A stretch of DNA of 27,813 bases from Deltaproteobacteria bacterium (GCA_011389755.1 JAABTR010000042.1:1-27813), one strand, 5' to 3'; shown: positions 1 through 7,571, counted from the stretch's first letter. The notes: a model not told the origin generated them from the letters alone. Numbers and translations are program-made.

Positions 1-347
1 TCTTTGTCCTGCTTCTTGGCTTTCTTCTCGTCCTCTTCTCGATAGAAGATCTGGAAGCCGAGCTCCTCGCCCACGCTGGCTTCTAGGTGAGCTTTGTTAA
101 CGGCCCCCAGCGAGATCTCCCGCTCAGGCACTTCGACGTCTTCGACCACAATCATGTATTGGAAAAGGTCGACGATTCCTGTCTCGTCGTTGAACCGCGC
201 CTCCAGATCGCGGTTCTGACCGAAGGTGCGTTTGGCTGCCGTCAAAATCGCTGCCTCGATGGCCTCGACCAGCACTGCTTTCTCGATCCCTTTGTCACGA
301 CCAACTTGATCGAGAATCATATTCAGCGGTATCGCGCCGTCCTGCAT
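1..347 (-). CDS. nusA: Transcription termination/antitermination factor NusA, N-terminal part
   Basis: NusA binds RNA polymerase through its N-terminal domain and modulates pausing, intrinsic termination and antitermination. Reading the minus strand from the ATG at 347 gives an open frame to the window edge (about 115 residues). It begins MQDGAIPLNMILDQVGRDKG and continues with a typical NusA N-terminal domain, including LFQYMIVVEDVEVPEREISL. A GGGAG sits 7 bases before this ATG, inside the end of rimP; a GTG directly upstream (350) is less well spaced. The S1 and KH domains lie outside the window. It follows rimP with a 3-base gap, the usual rimP-nusA order. An intrinsic terminator in the shared leader may make expression NusA-dependent. 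Confidence 0.93.
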   Translation of the reverse strand, partial: MQDGAIPLNMILDQVGRDKGIEKAVLVEAIEAAILTAAKRTFGQNRDLEARFNDETGIVDLFQYMIVVEDVEVPEREISLGAVNKAHLEASVGEELGFQIFYREEDEKKAKKQDK

Positions 348-350
348 CAC

Positions 351-851
351 TCATCTCCCGCTTTGACGATTCGACCGTTTCGGGTCGAAAACGAGGTTCG
401 CCTTTTTAATGAGCCCTCTCGGTATTCGATACCGATTTTTTTCGCAGCTCACTATGACTTCCGTGCCCTCGATTCCCTCGAGGACTCCCTGAAACGCCCG
501 TCGCCCATCGATCGGCTCTCTCGTTTTGACGCGAGCAGGCCGTCCCGCAAACCGAACGAAATCCTGATCCTTGGTCAGAGGGCGTTCTACTCCCGGAGAA
601 GACACCTCAAGGGTGTAAGCCCGCTCGATGGCTTCTTCGACCTCGAGGCGGGCGCCCAGATCTCGGCTCACCGAGCTGAGCAATCTGTGATCCACGCCCG
701 AGCCGCTGTCCGGATCTGAGCCGCTCTTTTCCACCAAAAGACGCAGCACGAGCCCCCCGCGTTCCACTCGCAAGGTGGCGTGAACCAATTCGCAGGCGTG
801 GCGCTCAAGCACCTCACCGACGATGGCTTCGATCTTTTCCGGCAGCGCCAT
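351..851 (-). CDS. rimP: Ribosome maturation factor RimP
   Basis: RimP helps assemble the 30S ribosomal subunit in the cytoplasm. The 166-residue product from the ATG at 851 starts MALPEKIEAIVGEVLERHAC. It carries the RimP features VSSPGVERPL and a C-terminal SH3-like part ending in IPRGLIKKANLVFDP. The frame is open to an ATG at 923, but that start has no ribosome binding site and would place a terminator hairpin (878-906) inside the gene, so 851 is preferred (AAGG about 9 bases upstream). It is followed by nusA after 3 bases, the conserved operon order in bacteria. Confidence 0.93.
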   Translation of the reverse strand: MALPEKIEAIVGEVLERHACELVHATLRVERGGLVLRLLVEKSGSDPDSGSGVDHRLLSSVSRDLGARLEVEEAIERAYTLEVSSPGVERPLTKDQDFVRFAGRPARVKTREPIDGRRAFQGVLEGIEGTEVIVSCEKNRYRIPRGLIKKANLVFDPKRSNRQSGR

Positions 852-877
852 CGCATCCAACCTTCGAAAACTGCAAC

Positions 878-906
878 AAAAAAGGCGGGCCCAGCATGGG
901 TCCACC
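878..906 (-). terminator. Intrinsic terminator/attenuator in the rimP-nusA leader
   Basis: On the minus strand GGTGGACCCA, loop TGC, TGGGCCCGCC form a 10-bp stem with one G-U pair and one A-C mismatch, directly followed by six T and then GTTG. It lies between the putative rimP promoter (981-1008) and the rimP ATG (851), so it would terminate transcripts before the operon it leads. NusA is known to stimulate hairpin-dependent termination, so negative feedback is a reasonable inference. Confidence 0.7.
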
Positions 907-980
907 TCCACTGAAAAGCCCAATCAGACCGAACGGGCAGGGTCATAACACAGCGCCCGTCCACAGGCAACACCGAGCAG

Positions 981-1008
981 AGAATACAGATTTTTTTGGT
1001 CTTTTCAA
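981..1008 (-). promoter_or_regulatory. Putative promoter of rimP-nusA
   Basis: Minus strand: TTGAAA (1008-1003), 16-base spacer, TATTCT (986-981). The expected start is near 974, giving a leader of about 120 bases that contains the hairpin at 878-906. Confidence 0.5.
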
Positions 1009-1049
1009 TGCAAAAAGTAGCCCCGGACAAAAAGTTGCAAGAGACACCC

Positions 1050-1079
1050 TTGACTTGAAAAAAACAACACCCCTATAAA
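1050..1079 (+). promoter_or_regulatory. Putative promoter of lipA-lipB
   Basis: TTGACT (1050-1055), 18-base spacer, TATAAA (1074-1079). The -10 ends only 9 bases before the lipA ATG, so the transcript would start about 3 bases before the start codon. No clear Shine-Dalgarno is visible, which fits a nearly leaderless mRNA. Confidence 0.5.
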
Positions 1080-1088
1080 GAGCCACAG

Positions 1089-1967
1089 ATGCCGATTGCA
1101 CCCAAAAAAAAGCCTGAGTGGCTTAAAATACGCATCCCCGGAGGGCCCCGCTACAAAAGCGTTCGAGAAACACTCACCTCCGGCTGTCTCCACACCGTCT
1201 GCGAAGAGGCCCGTTGCCCCAACATGGGCGAGTGCTGGGAGCAAGGCACGGCCACGTTCATGCTGCTGGGTGATACCTGCACCAGAGGGTGCCGCTTCTG
1301 CGCCGTGACCCGGGGGGATCCCCGCGGCGCCGTCGACGCTGAAGAACCCGAGAGGGTCGCCCGGGCAGCAGCGCGCATGGGGCTCGACTACGCCGTGCTC
1401 ACGTCGGTCACCCGCGACGATCTGCCCGACGGCGGCGCTGGTCTCTTCGCGAAGACGCTCGAGGCGATCCGCCGGCTCGAGCCGGCCCCTCTGGTCGAGG
1501 TGCTCATCCCCGACTACCGAGGCGCCCCCCTCAAAGAGGTCGTGGCCGGCCGTCCCGCCGTTGTCGCCCACAATGTCGAGACGGTCCGGCGGCTGGCCTC
1601 TTCCATGAGGCACCCCCGATTTGGTTTCGAAAGTTCGCTGGAAACCCTCAGGCAGGCCAAAGAGCTCGACCCCGAGCTCCTGACCAAGTCGAGCGTGATG
1701 CTGGGGCTCGGCGAGCGCCGAGAAGAAATCATCGAGACGATGGATGACCTCCGCTCGGTCGGAGTCGACATTCTAGTGCTCGGCCAATACCTTCAGCCCA
1801 CTCGAAAACACGCCGAAGTCGTGGAGTACGTCACCCCTAAATGTTTCGAAGACCTGGGCGCTATCGGCCGCGAAAAAGGCTTCGGCTTCGTGGCATCGGG
1901 TCCCTTGGTGCGCACCTCCTACAGAGCCGCTGAAGCCTTTGCCATGCACCAAGTCCGCAGAGTCTAG
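1089..1967 (+). CDS. lipA: Lipoyl synthase (radical SAM)
   Basis: LipA inserts two sulfur atoms into protein-bound octanoyl chains to make lipoyl cofactor for 2-oxoacid dehydrogenases and the glycine cleavage system. The 292-residue protein has the auxiliary-cluster motif C38-x4-C43-x5-C49 (VCEEARCPNMGEC), the radical SAM motif C64-x3-C68-x2-C71 (CTRGCRFC) and the C-terminal VRTSYRA, matching the family RSSY motif that supplies the serine ligand. Its length is normal. Family proteins also begin shortly before a KPEWLK motif, which supports the start at 1089. It is followed by lipB after 32 bases, completing the endogenous lipoylation pathway. Confidence 0.96.
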   Translation: MPIAPKKKPEWLKIRIPGGPRYKSVRETLTSGCLHTVCEEARCPNMGECWEQGTATFMLLGDTCTRGCRFCAVTRGDPRGAVDAEEPERVARAAARMGLDYAVLTSVTRDDLPDGGAGLFAKTLEAIRRLEPAPLVEVLIPDYRGAPLKEVVAGRPAVVAHNVETVRRLASSMRHPRFGFESSLETLRQAKELDPELLTKSSVMLGLGERREEIIETMDDLRSVGVDILVLGQYLQPTRKHAEVVEYVTPKCFEDLGAIGREKGFGFVASGPLVRTSYRAAEAFAMHQVRRV

Positions 1968-1999
1968 AGCGACGCTTTGGTCACTTTCAGAGGCGACAC

Positions 2000-2665
2000 A
2001 TGAGCACGATTCAACTCGTCCAGCTGCGGGGGCTGACCCCCTACGACGTGGTCCACGAGCTGCAGCTGCGCACTGTGGTAGACCGCAGGGCCGACAAGAT
2101 CCCCGACACGTTGATCCTGGTCGAACACGAGCCCGTTATCACTCTCGGCCGCAACGCCGACAGCGCAGGGGTCGTGGCCGACAAAGACCAACTGGAGCGC
2201 ATGGGGATCGGCATACGCCGCATCGAGCGGGGGGGCCAGGCCACGTATCACGGTCCTGGGCAGATCGTCGGATACCCCATCGTGGACATCGCACAGAAGC
2301 GTCTCGGCGTTAAGGCCTACGTGCGCAGGCTCGAAGAGGTCATGATGCTGGCCTGCTCAAAACTGAGGGTGGAGACCGAGCGCAAAGAGGGAATCACCGG
2401 GGTCTTCACACGACGAGGCAAGATCGGGGCCGTGGGTGTTCGAATCACCGAGGGGGTCTCTTTTCACGGCTTCGCCCTGAACATCTGCCCCGATTTGACC
2501 CACTATCGACTGATTATCCCCTGCGGAATGAGCGCGGTGCCGGTCACCTCGGTAGAAGAAATCACCGGTGAGCCCCAGAAAATGGAACGTGCCGGCGCAG
2601 CGATCCTCGAAGCCTTCTCTACCGCGTTCGAGGCCGAATTCTGCCCTCGGTCGTTTTGGAATTAG
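2000..2665 (+). CDS. lipB: Octanoyl-ACP:protein N-octanoyltransferase
   Basis: LipB moves octanoate from acyl carrier protein to lipoyl domains, providing the substrate of LipA. The 221-residue product shows the signature RGGQATYHGPGQIVGYPI (residues 77-94), the catalytic lysine in GKIGAVGVRI (K141), and the catalytic cysteine in PCGMSAVPVTS (C175). The start at 2000 is preceded by AGAGGCG. It lies 32 bases after lipA and is probably co-transcribed. Its TAG stop overlaps by 4 bases the stop of the convergent gene at 2662. Confidence 0.95.
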   Translation: MSTIQLVQLRGLTPYDVVHELQLRTVVDRRADKIPDTLILVEHEPVITLGRNADSAGVVADKDQLERMGIGIRRIERGGQATYHGPGQIVGYPIVDIAQKRLGVKAYVRRLEEVMMLACSKLRVETERKEGITGVFTRRGKIGAVGVRITEGVSFHGFALNICPDLTHYRLIIPCGMSAVPVTSVEEITGEPQKMERAGAAILEAFSTAFEAEFCPRSFWN

Positions 2666-3039
2666 GACAAAATTCGCAACACGCCCCGTCCGCTGGCAAA
2701 GAGCTCCCTGCTGATGGCCTCGTTTCGACCTTGGGTGGCCGCCAAGTACAGGGTCTGCCCGTGGAACCGCACCGGCGCCACCGAGAGCCTGTGCCTTTGC
2801 TTTCGGGTGACCAGGCACCCGTGCCACGACCGGCCGGGCTCGGTGATCCGCGCAGAGACGGCCGCGAGCTTATCAAAGCAATCCGACTTTCCCGCCCCTG
2901 CCACGAAGAGCCCGAGCTCGTCCGCCAACACAAGCGCACCGAAGCCGGCGCGACGCAACGAAGCCTCGAGCTGGTAATCGAGCGCCTTTTGCAGGTCGTC
3001 GCTCCTCTTGCGTCGCCTCTCTCCATGCCTTCTGACCAT
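2662..3039 (-). CDS. Small Roadblock/LC7-like protein, function unknown
   Basis: The 125-residue protein starts at an ATG preceded by a consensus AGGAGG with ideal spacing. The first 14 residues are very basic. A compact alpha/beta pattern follows (helix LQKALDYQLEASLRRAGF, strand GALVLADELGLFVAGAG, helix, strand). This resembles Roadblock/LC7 domains, which in these bacteria often regulate small GTPases of the MglA type. The match is by pattern only, and no GTPase gene lies in the window. The plus-strand frame over the same region lacks a ribosome binding site and looks like a shadow. The stop overlaps that of lipB. Confidence 0.68.
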   Translation of the reverse strand: MVRRHGERRRKRSDDLQKALDYQLEASLRRAGFGALVLADELGLFVAGAGKSDCFDKLAAVSARITEPGRSWHGCLVTRKQRHRLSVAPVRFHGQTLYLAATQGRNEAISRELFASGRGVLRILS

Positions 3040-3132
3040 ACCGGCCTCCTCATGTGTGTCCTTGTACTACACTTAAGCACACCTACAAGCCCGGCGCAAC
3101 TTTCAACTGGGCTTTAAATGAGTAGCCGGCAC

Positions 3133-3162
3133 TTGCCCGGGGACGGCGACCCGCGATAGAAG
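3133..3162 (+). promoter_or_regulatory. Possible hutU promoter
   Basis: TTGCCC (3133-3138), 18-base spacer, TAGAAG (3157-3162). The surrounding GCGACCCGCGATAGAAGTA closely resembles 12952-12970 upstream of the TPR lipoprotein gene, suggesting a shared promoter element, although the -35-like hexamers of the two sites do not line up. Confidence 0.35.
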
Positions 3163-3224
3163 TAGCCTCGATTGTCACGACATTCGAAGTGTGTTAGGCA
3201 GCGCATGGTTATACGGAGGATCGC

Positions 3225-5255
3225 ATGAGCAACTTCAAAGAAGAAATCATCCGGGGAATCCCAGACTTCATTCCGGACATGCCCCCCGAAGACCCCGAGG
3301 TCAATCGGGCACCCGCGCGTCCCCGAGTCTTGGGTCCATCGCAGCGGGAGTTGGCGCTCAAAAACGCCCTGCGCTACTTTCCGTCCCACCTGCACGCCGC
3401 CCTGGCGCCCGAGTTCGCCCAGGAGCTGGCAACCCGGGGCCGGATCTACATGTATCGTTTTCGCCCCACCTACGAGATGACCGCGAGGCCCATCTCGAAG
3501 TACCCGGCGAAGACGCCGCAGGCCGCGGCGATCATGCTCATGATACAAAACAACCTGAGCGAGGCCGTGGCTCAGCACCCCTACGAGCTCATCACCTACG
3601 GCGGCAACGGCACCGTGTTCCAGAACTGGGCCCAGTACCTTCTGACCATGAAGTACCTCAGCGAGATGACCGAGAACCAAACCCTGGTGCTGTACTCCGG
3701 TCACCCCCTGGGGCTTTTCCCTTCGCACCCCGACGCGCCGCGGGTGGTGGTCACAAACGGCATGGTGATCCCGAACCACAGCTCGAGGCAAGACTACGAC
3801 CGCATGGCCGCCCTCGGCGTCACCTCCTACGGCCAAATGACCGCTGGGAGCTTCATGTACATTGGACCGCAAGGTATCGTGCACGGCACCACCATCACCT
3901 TGCTCAACGCCGGGAGGCGGTACCTCGGGTTGGAACCGGGGCAGGGCCTCGAGGGCAAGGTTTTCGTCACCTCGGGGCTCGGCGGCATGAGCGGCGCCCA
4001 GCCCAAGGCGGCCGTCATCGCCGGAGCGGTCGGTGTCGTCGCCGAGATAAACCCCAAGGCGCTCAAGCTGCGCCACGAGCAAGGCTGGCTCGACGAGTAC
4101 GAGACCGACCTCGACAAGCTCGTGCTGCGCATCGAGCGAGCCGTCAGGGAAAAAAAGGGCGTCTCCTTGGGATACCTGGGCAACGTGGTGGACCTGTGGG
4201 AAAAGCTCGACGCCTCAGGCCTGCTCATCCACCTGGGCAGCGACCAGACCTCCTTGCACAACCCCTTCCTCGGGGGCTACTACCCCGCCGGGCTCACCCT
4301 CGAGCAATCCAACGCGATGATGGTCGCCGACCCCGAGGGCTTCAAGGAGCGCGTCTATGACTCCTTGCGCCGCCAGGTCAAGGCCATCAACGGCCTCTGC
4401 AAAACCGGCATGCGCTTTTGGGACTACGGCAACGCCTTTTTACTGGAGGCTTCGCGGGCCGGAGCCGAAGGCATCTTGCGACCCGACGGCTCATTCTCGT
4501 ACCCGTCCTATGTCGAAGATATTATGGGCCCCATGTGCTTCGATTACGGGTTCGGTCCCTTCAGGTGGGTGTGCACCTCTCAGGACCCCGAGGACTTGGC
4601 CACGTCGGACACGATCGCGGCCGATGTCTTGGAGCAGATGGCTTTGGACGCCGACCCACGGATCAAGCAGCAGATGCTTGATAACGTCCGCTGGATCCAC
4701 GGGGCCGAGGAGAACCGCCTGGTGGTCGGCTCTCAGGCGCGCATTCTCTACGCAGACCACAAGGGCCGCATGGAAATCGCCGCGGCGTTCAACGACGCCA
4801 TCGCCCGCGGTGCCATCAGCGCGCCGATCGTCCTGGGCCGCGATCATCACGACGTCTCGGGCACCGACTCCCCTTACCGGGAGACCGCGAACATCCGGGA
4901 TGGTTCGAGCTTCACCGCGGACATGGCGGTGCAAAACTTCGTGGGGGACGCGTTCCGCGGCGCCACCTGGATCAGCCTCCACAACGGCGGCGGCGTGGGC
5001 TGGGGTGAGGTGATAAACGGCGGCTTCGGGCTCGTGCTGGACGGCAGCGCCGATGCTGCCAGGCGCGCCGAGAAGATGCTCTCCTGGGATGTCTCGAACG
5101 GCCTGGCCCGGCGTTCGTGGGCCGGCAACGAAGGAGCCCGCTACGCCGTCAATCGCGCTATGGAGTCCGAGCCTCAGATGAGGGTCACTCTGCCCGAATC
5201 CGCGAACGACAACATCGTCAAAGCCGCGGTCGAAAAAGCCTTCAACCAAAAATAA
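3225..5255 (+). CDS. hutU: Urocanate hydratase, long form
   Basis: Urocanase adds water to urocanate to give imidazolone propionate, the second step of histidine breakdown, using tightly bound NAD+. The 676-residue protein contains YGGNGTVFQNWAQ (125-137), VTNGMVIPN, YGQMTAGSFMYIGPQGIVHG, the glycine-rich NAD-binding stretch TSGLGGMSGAQ (249-259), GFGPFRW (442-448), and near the end RDHHDVSGTDSP and HNGGGVGWGEVINGGFGLVLDG. Many bacterial urocanases are about 550-560 residues; this length and wording resemble the longer animal-type (UROC1-like) branch, as recalled. The start has GGAGG well placed (6 bases upstream). No hutH, hutI or hutG is adjacent. Confidence 0.95.
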   Translation: MSNFKEEIIRGIPDFIPDMPPEDPEVNRAPARPRVLGPSQRELALKNALRYFPSHLHAALAPEFAQELATRGRIYMYRFRPTYEMTARPISKYPAKTPQAAAIMLMIQNNLSEAVAQHPYELITYGGNGTVFQNWAQYLLTMKYLSEMTENQTLVLYSGHPLGLFPSHPDAPRVVVTNGMVIPNHSSRQDYDRMAALGVTSYGQMTAGSFMYIGPQGIVHGTTITLLNAGRRYLGLEPGQGLEGKVFVTSGLGGMSGAQPKAAVIAGAVGVVAEINPKALKLRHEQGWLDEYETDLDKLVLRIERAVREKKGVSLGYLGNVVDLWEKLDASGLLIHLGSDQTSLHNPFLGGYYPAGLTLEQSNAMMVADPEGFKERVYDSLRRQVKAINGLCKTGMRFWDYGNAFLLEASRAGAEGILRPDGSFSYPSYVEDIMGPMCFDYGFGPFRWVCTSQDPEDLATSDTIAADVLEQMALDADPRIKQQMLDNVRWIHGAEENRLVVGSQARILYADHKGRMEIAAAFNDAIARGAISAPIVLGRDHHDVSGTDSPYRETANIRDGSSFTADMAVQNFVGDAFRGATWISLHNGGGVGWGEVINGGFGLVLDGSADAARRAEKMLSWDVSNGLARRSWAGNEGARYAVNRAMESEPQMRVTLPESANDNIVKAAVEKAFNQK

Positions 5256-5263
5256 AAACGTAC

Positions 5264-5319
5264 AACCCTTTGAAGCTTTAGCGAAGAAGCGCTTCGCACC
5301 TGCCGTGCTTCGGAGGGTT
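5264..5319. terminator. Bidirectional hairpin terminator between convergent genes
   Basis: AACCCTTTGAAGC (5264-5276) pairs with GCTTCGGAGGGTT (5307-5319) over 13 bp with two G-U pairs; the loop contains an inner GCGAAG/CTTCGC hairpin. Read on the minus strand the right part is followed by a T-rich tract (GTACGTTTTTATTTTT), so it best terminates the FHA genes, but it can also fold in the hutU transcript. It overlaps the FHA gene stop codon. Confidence 0.55.
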
Positions 5320-6383
5320 TACAGATCCACGCGGAAGAGCTGCTGCCCCATGAGCAAGAAGGCGCCGTCTCCCAGGCGCATCTCGTCGGCGACCTTCAAG
5401 AAGGTGCCGTTGGAGCTGCCGAGGTCGCTCAAGTAGAACTTGTTGTTGCGGGTGTAGAGCTTCAGGTGCATTCCCGAGACATAGCCGTCTTCGGGGAAGA
5501 GGATGTTCCCGCGCTCGCGACCGAACACAACGCCTTCCCCGCCCACGGGGAACGCGTTGCCGAGCCGCCCTTGGCTGACGATGAGCGCCACGCGCCCCCA
5601 GAGCCCTTCGATGGGCGAGCCCATCTTCTCTGTCCCGTCGGGAGAGGCGCTCCCGCGATCGATGCGCTCGAAGAGGATGAGCTCCTGCCCCATGCGAAAG
5701 ACCGCCCCGGATTTGATCTCCACCGACTCATTGGGCGTGATCTTGAAGAACACGCCGTTGAGGCTGCCCGCGTCTCGAACCGTAACTTCGCTACCCTCGG
5801 TCTTGAAGATGGCGTGGGTCGGCGACAAGAACGGGTCGGTCTCGAAAAAGCCGCCGGCGTCGCGCCCCACGGCGACCTCGGAGGTCGGGATCTCCACATG
5901 CCCGCCCTCGGTGCCGTCGGGCTGGATGAGCACGAGCCTCGACGAATCCGCGGCGATGACCGGCGCGCTGACTTCCGCCGGTGGCTGAGCTCCGGGAACA
6001 GGAGCGCCGCACGCCCCGCAGAACGCGAAGCCGGGCGCAATCTCGGCACCGCACGCCACGCAGAGCTCCGCCCCTGTCGGCTCCTGGGGTTGGGGTTCGA
6101 CGGGCTGGTCATCGGGCGGCTGGGGGCTTTGCACCTCGTCGCCCATGTCGCCGCCGTCATCGATCGCCTCGGGCACGTAGGGAGCCACGTCTGCCGCGGG
6201 CTCGGTCTGCGCCACGGGAGCGGCGGGTTCTGGTTCGCTGCCCAGCGCCGGGATCCCCGTCGGAGGAGTCGGCGTGGGTCGTTTCGTAGCCTCAGCCTCC
6301 GCCCTGGGCAGATCCGAGCCGCATCCCAGACAAAATTTGTAATGGTCCTGGTTCTCTTTTCCGCAATTCGGGCAAACAATCAC
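5319..6383 (-). CDS. Double zinc-ribbon, double FHA domain protein (paralogue 1)
   Basis: The 354-residue cytoplasmic-looking protein has an N-terminal zinc ribbon (C4, C7, C18, C21), a Pro/Glu-rich linker, a second zinc ribbon (C108, C111, C122, C125), and two forkhead-associated domains at about 150-240 and 265-352. Both FHA domains keep the phosphothreonine-reading residues: GRDAG, LSPTH and LNG in the first; GRERG, VSGMH and SSNG in the second. FHA domains bind phosphothreonine peptides. No Ser/Thr kinase gene is present here, so the partner is elsewhere. No membrane segment or enzyme domain is seen. It lies 11 bases after its paralogue and is probably co-transcribed with it. Confidence 0.85.
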   Translation of the reverse strand: MIVCPNCGKENQDHYKFCLGCGSDLPRAEAEATKRPTPTPPTGIPALGSEPEPAAPVAQTEPAADVAPYVPEAIDDGGDMGDEVQSPQPPDDQPVEPQPQEPTGAELCVACGAEIAPGFAFCGACGAPVPGAQPPAEVSAPVIAADSSRLVLIQPDGTEGGHVEIPTSEVAVGRDAGGFFETDPFLSPTHAIFKTEGSEVTVRDAGSLNGVFFKITPNESVEIKSGAVFRMGQELILFERIDRGSASPDGTEKMGSPIEGLWGRVALIVSQGRLGNAFPVGGEGVVFGRERGNILFPEDGYVSGMHLKLYTRNNKFYLSDLGSSNGTFLKVADEMRLGDGAFLLMGQQLFRVDL

Positions 6384-6394
6384 CTGGGGACCTC

Positions 6395-7381
6395 CTAGTT
6401 CGTAATCTCGACTCTCAGCAGCTGTCGGCCGAGGAAGAGGTAGTCACCATGGACCAGCTCCTGTTCACCGCTTGCGCGCAGGTAGGTCCCGTTCTTGCTA
6501 TCGAGGTCGATGAGCTGCAAGCCTTCTCGGCCGTATTGGACCTTGACGTGCCGCCCCGAAATGTATGGGTCGTTGGGGAAGTTCATGTCGCCTCCCTCGC
6601 GCCCGATGGTGACTTGGTTCTCGCGGGCGTGAACCACCATCCCGCTGCCTCCCCCCTCCAAAATCTGAACCACGCGGAAGGATGCGTCTCTGCGGGGGCT
6701 CGCAAAGAAATAGGTGCCGTCGTTTTCAGGCGAGTCGTCATAGGGCACGACCTCTTCGACGCGGAAGACCTGCTCCCCGGCCATGAAAACGGCCCCCGAC
6801 TGCACCGGGGTCGGTCCCCTCAGGCACAAGAAGACTCCGTTGACGCTGTCCTCGTCGCGCAGCATCAGCTTTCCATCGTCATAGTAAAAGTTCGCGTGCT
6901 TGGGAGAAAGCCACTTGTCCTCGGTGAAGAGGATAGCCCCCTCTGTGCGCCCAGCCATGTGATCCGTGGAGTTGAGGTGGTAGGAGATCCCATCCATTCC
7001 CTCCCCCTTTATGAGGATCAGCTTCGCCTTTCCGGGGATCTGCATATCCCCGAAGTAGCTCGGATCGGGTCCCACATCGGCATTCTCTACCGCCGTTCCA
7101 CACTTGCCACAAAATTTGTGACCTGCTGGAACCGGGCTGTAGCACGAGTAACAAACGTAATGGCGTGCCTGCTCCATGGGCTCTTCCTCTGCTCCTTTTT
7201 TGGCCGCATTCGGCGGCGGATTTCCGGCTGCAGATTCGGGCAACGACCGATCAGTTGTCGTTTGCGCAGCCTCCCTCTCGCCCGCAAGCGAAAGGGTGTT
7301 CCCGCAATCTTCGCAAACATCGTGACCGGCGGCATTGAGCCAATCACATTTACCACACACAACTCCCGCCTGCACGGTCAT
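6395..7381 (-). CDS. Double zinc-ribbon, double FHA domain protein (paralogue 2)
   Basis: The 328-residue protein has the same plan as its downstream neighbour: zinc ribbons at C9/C12/C23/C26 and C77/C80/C91/C94, and FHA domains at about 118-208 and 236-326. FHA signature residues are kept: GRTEG, LSPKH and VNG in the first; GREGG, ISGRH and KNG in the second. The matching plan indicates local gene duplication. Proteins of this type probably act as phosphothreonine-dependent adaptors, with the zinc ribbons as additional protein-binding modules (inference). A good promoter lies about 40 bases upstream. The start ATG at 7381 has only a weak purine-rich region (GTGGGCGG). Confidence 0.85.
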   Translation of the reverse strand: MTVQAGVVCGKCDWLNAAGHDVCEDCGNTLSLAGEREAAQTTTDRSLPESAAGNPPPNAAKKGAEEEPMEQARHYVCYSCYSPVPAGHKFCGKCGTAVENADVGPDPSYFGDMQIPGKAKLILIKGEGMDGISYHLNSTDHMAGRTEGAILFTEDKWLSPKHANFYYDDGKLMLRDEDSVNGVFLCLRGPTPVQSGAVFMAGEQVFRVEEVVPYDDSPENDGTYFFASPRRDASFRVVQILEGGGSGMVVHARENQVTIGREGGDMNFPNDPYISGRHVKVQYGREGLQLIDLDSKNGTYLRASGEQELVHGDYLFLGRQLLRVEITN

Positions 7382-7422
7382 CTCGTTAGCCGCCCACGAC
7401 TTCGCTTCGAACGAGTCTGAAT

Positions 7423-7451
7423 ATTGTCGGCCATAAAGATGCCTCGGTCAA
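7423..7451 (-). promoter_or_regulatory. Promoter of the FHA gene pair
   Basis: Minus strand TTGACC (7451-7446), 17-base spacer, GACAAT (7428-7423). The predicted start near 7416 gives a leader of about 35 bases. It also argues that the longer upstream frame (7378-7605) is not translated from this transcript. Confidence 0.6.
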
Positions 7452-7571
7452 CTTCTTTCTTCGCGGACGCAAATGCACTTAAAGCATTGTTTTCTATCAC
7501 TTTTTTAAACCACCTCAAGCTCGCCGGACGACCCGGTTCATCCGTCTCGAGCCTCCGCGCGCGACCTCGGT

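Noticed and set aside
87..719. Plus-strand 210-residue frame over nusA/rimP
   Set aside because: It is antisense to two well-supported genes (nusA N-terminus and rimP) and its translation has no recognisable domain.
668..1030. Trp-containing leader-peptide-like frame upstream of rimP
   Set aside because: The frame overlaps rimP in another phase and mostly reflects antisense composition; the terminator explains the leader without it.
2656..3117. Plus-strand 153-residue frame opposite the Roadblock-like gene
   Set aside because: No ribosome binding site, overlaps the end of lipB, and composition is shadow-like; the minus frame has AGGAGG and a foldable pattern.
3114..4082. Long minus-strand frame inside hutU
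   Set aside because: The urocanase on the plus strand is unambiguous; the antisense frame is a high-GC shadow with His/Val/Gly-rich translation.
5466..6398. Plus-strand frames over the FHA genes (also 6449-7420)
   Set aside because: The minus-strand products carry complete zinc-ribbon and FHA motifs; the plus-strand translations have none.
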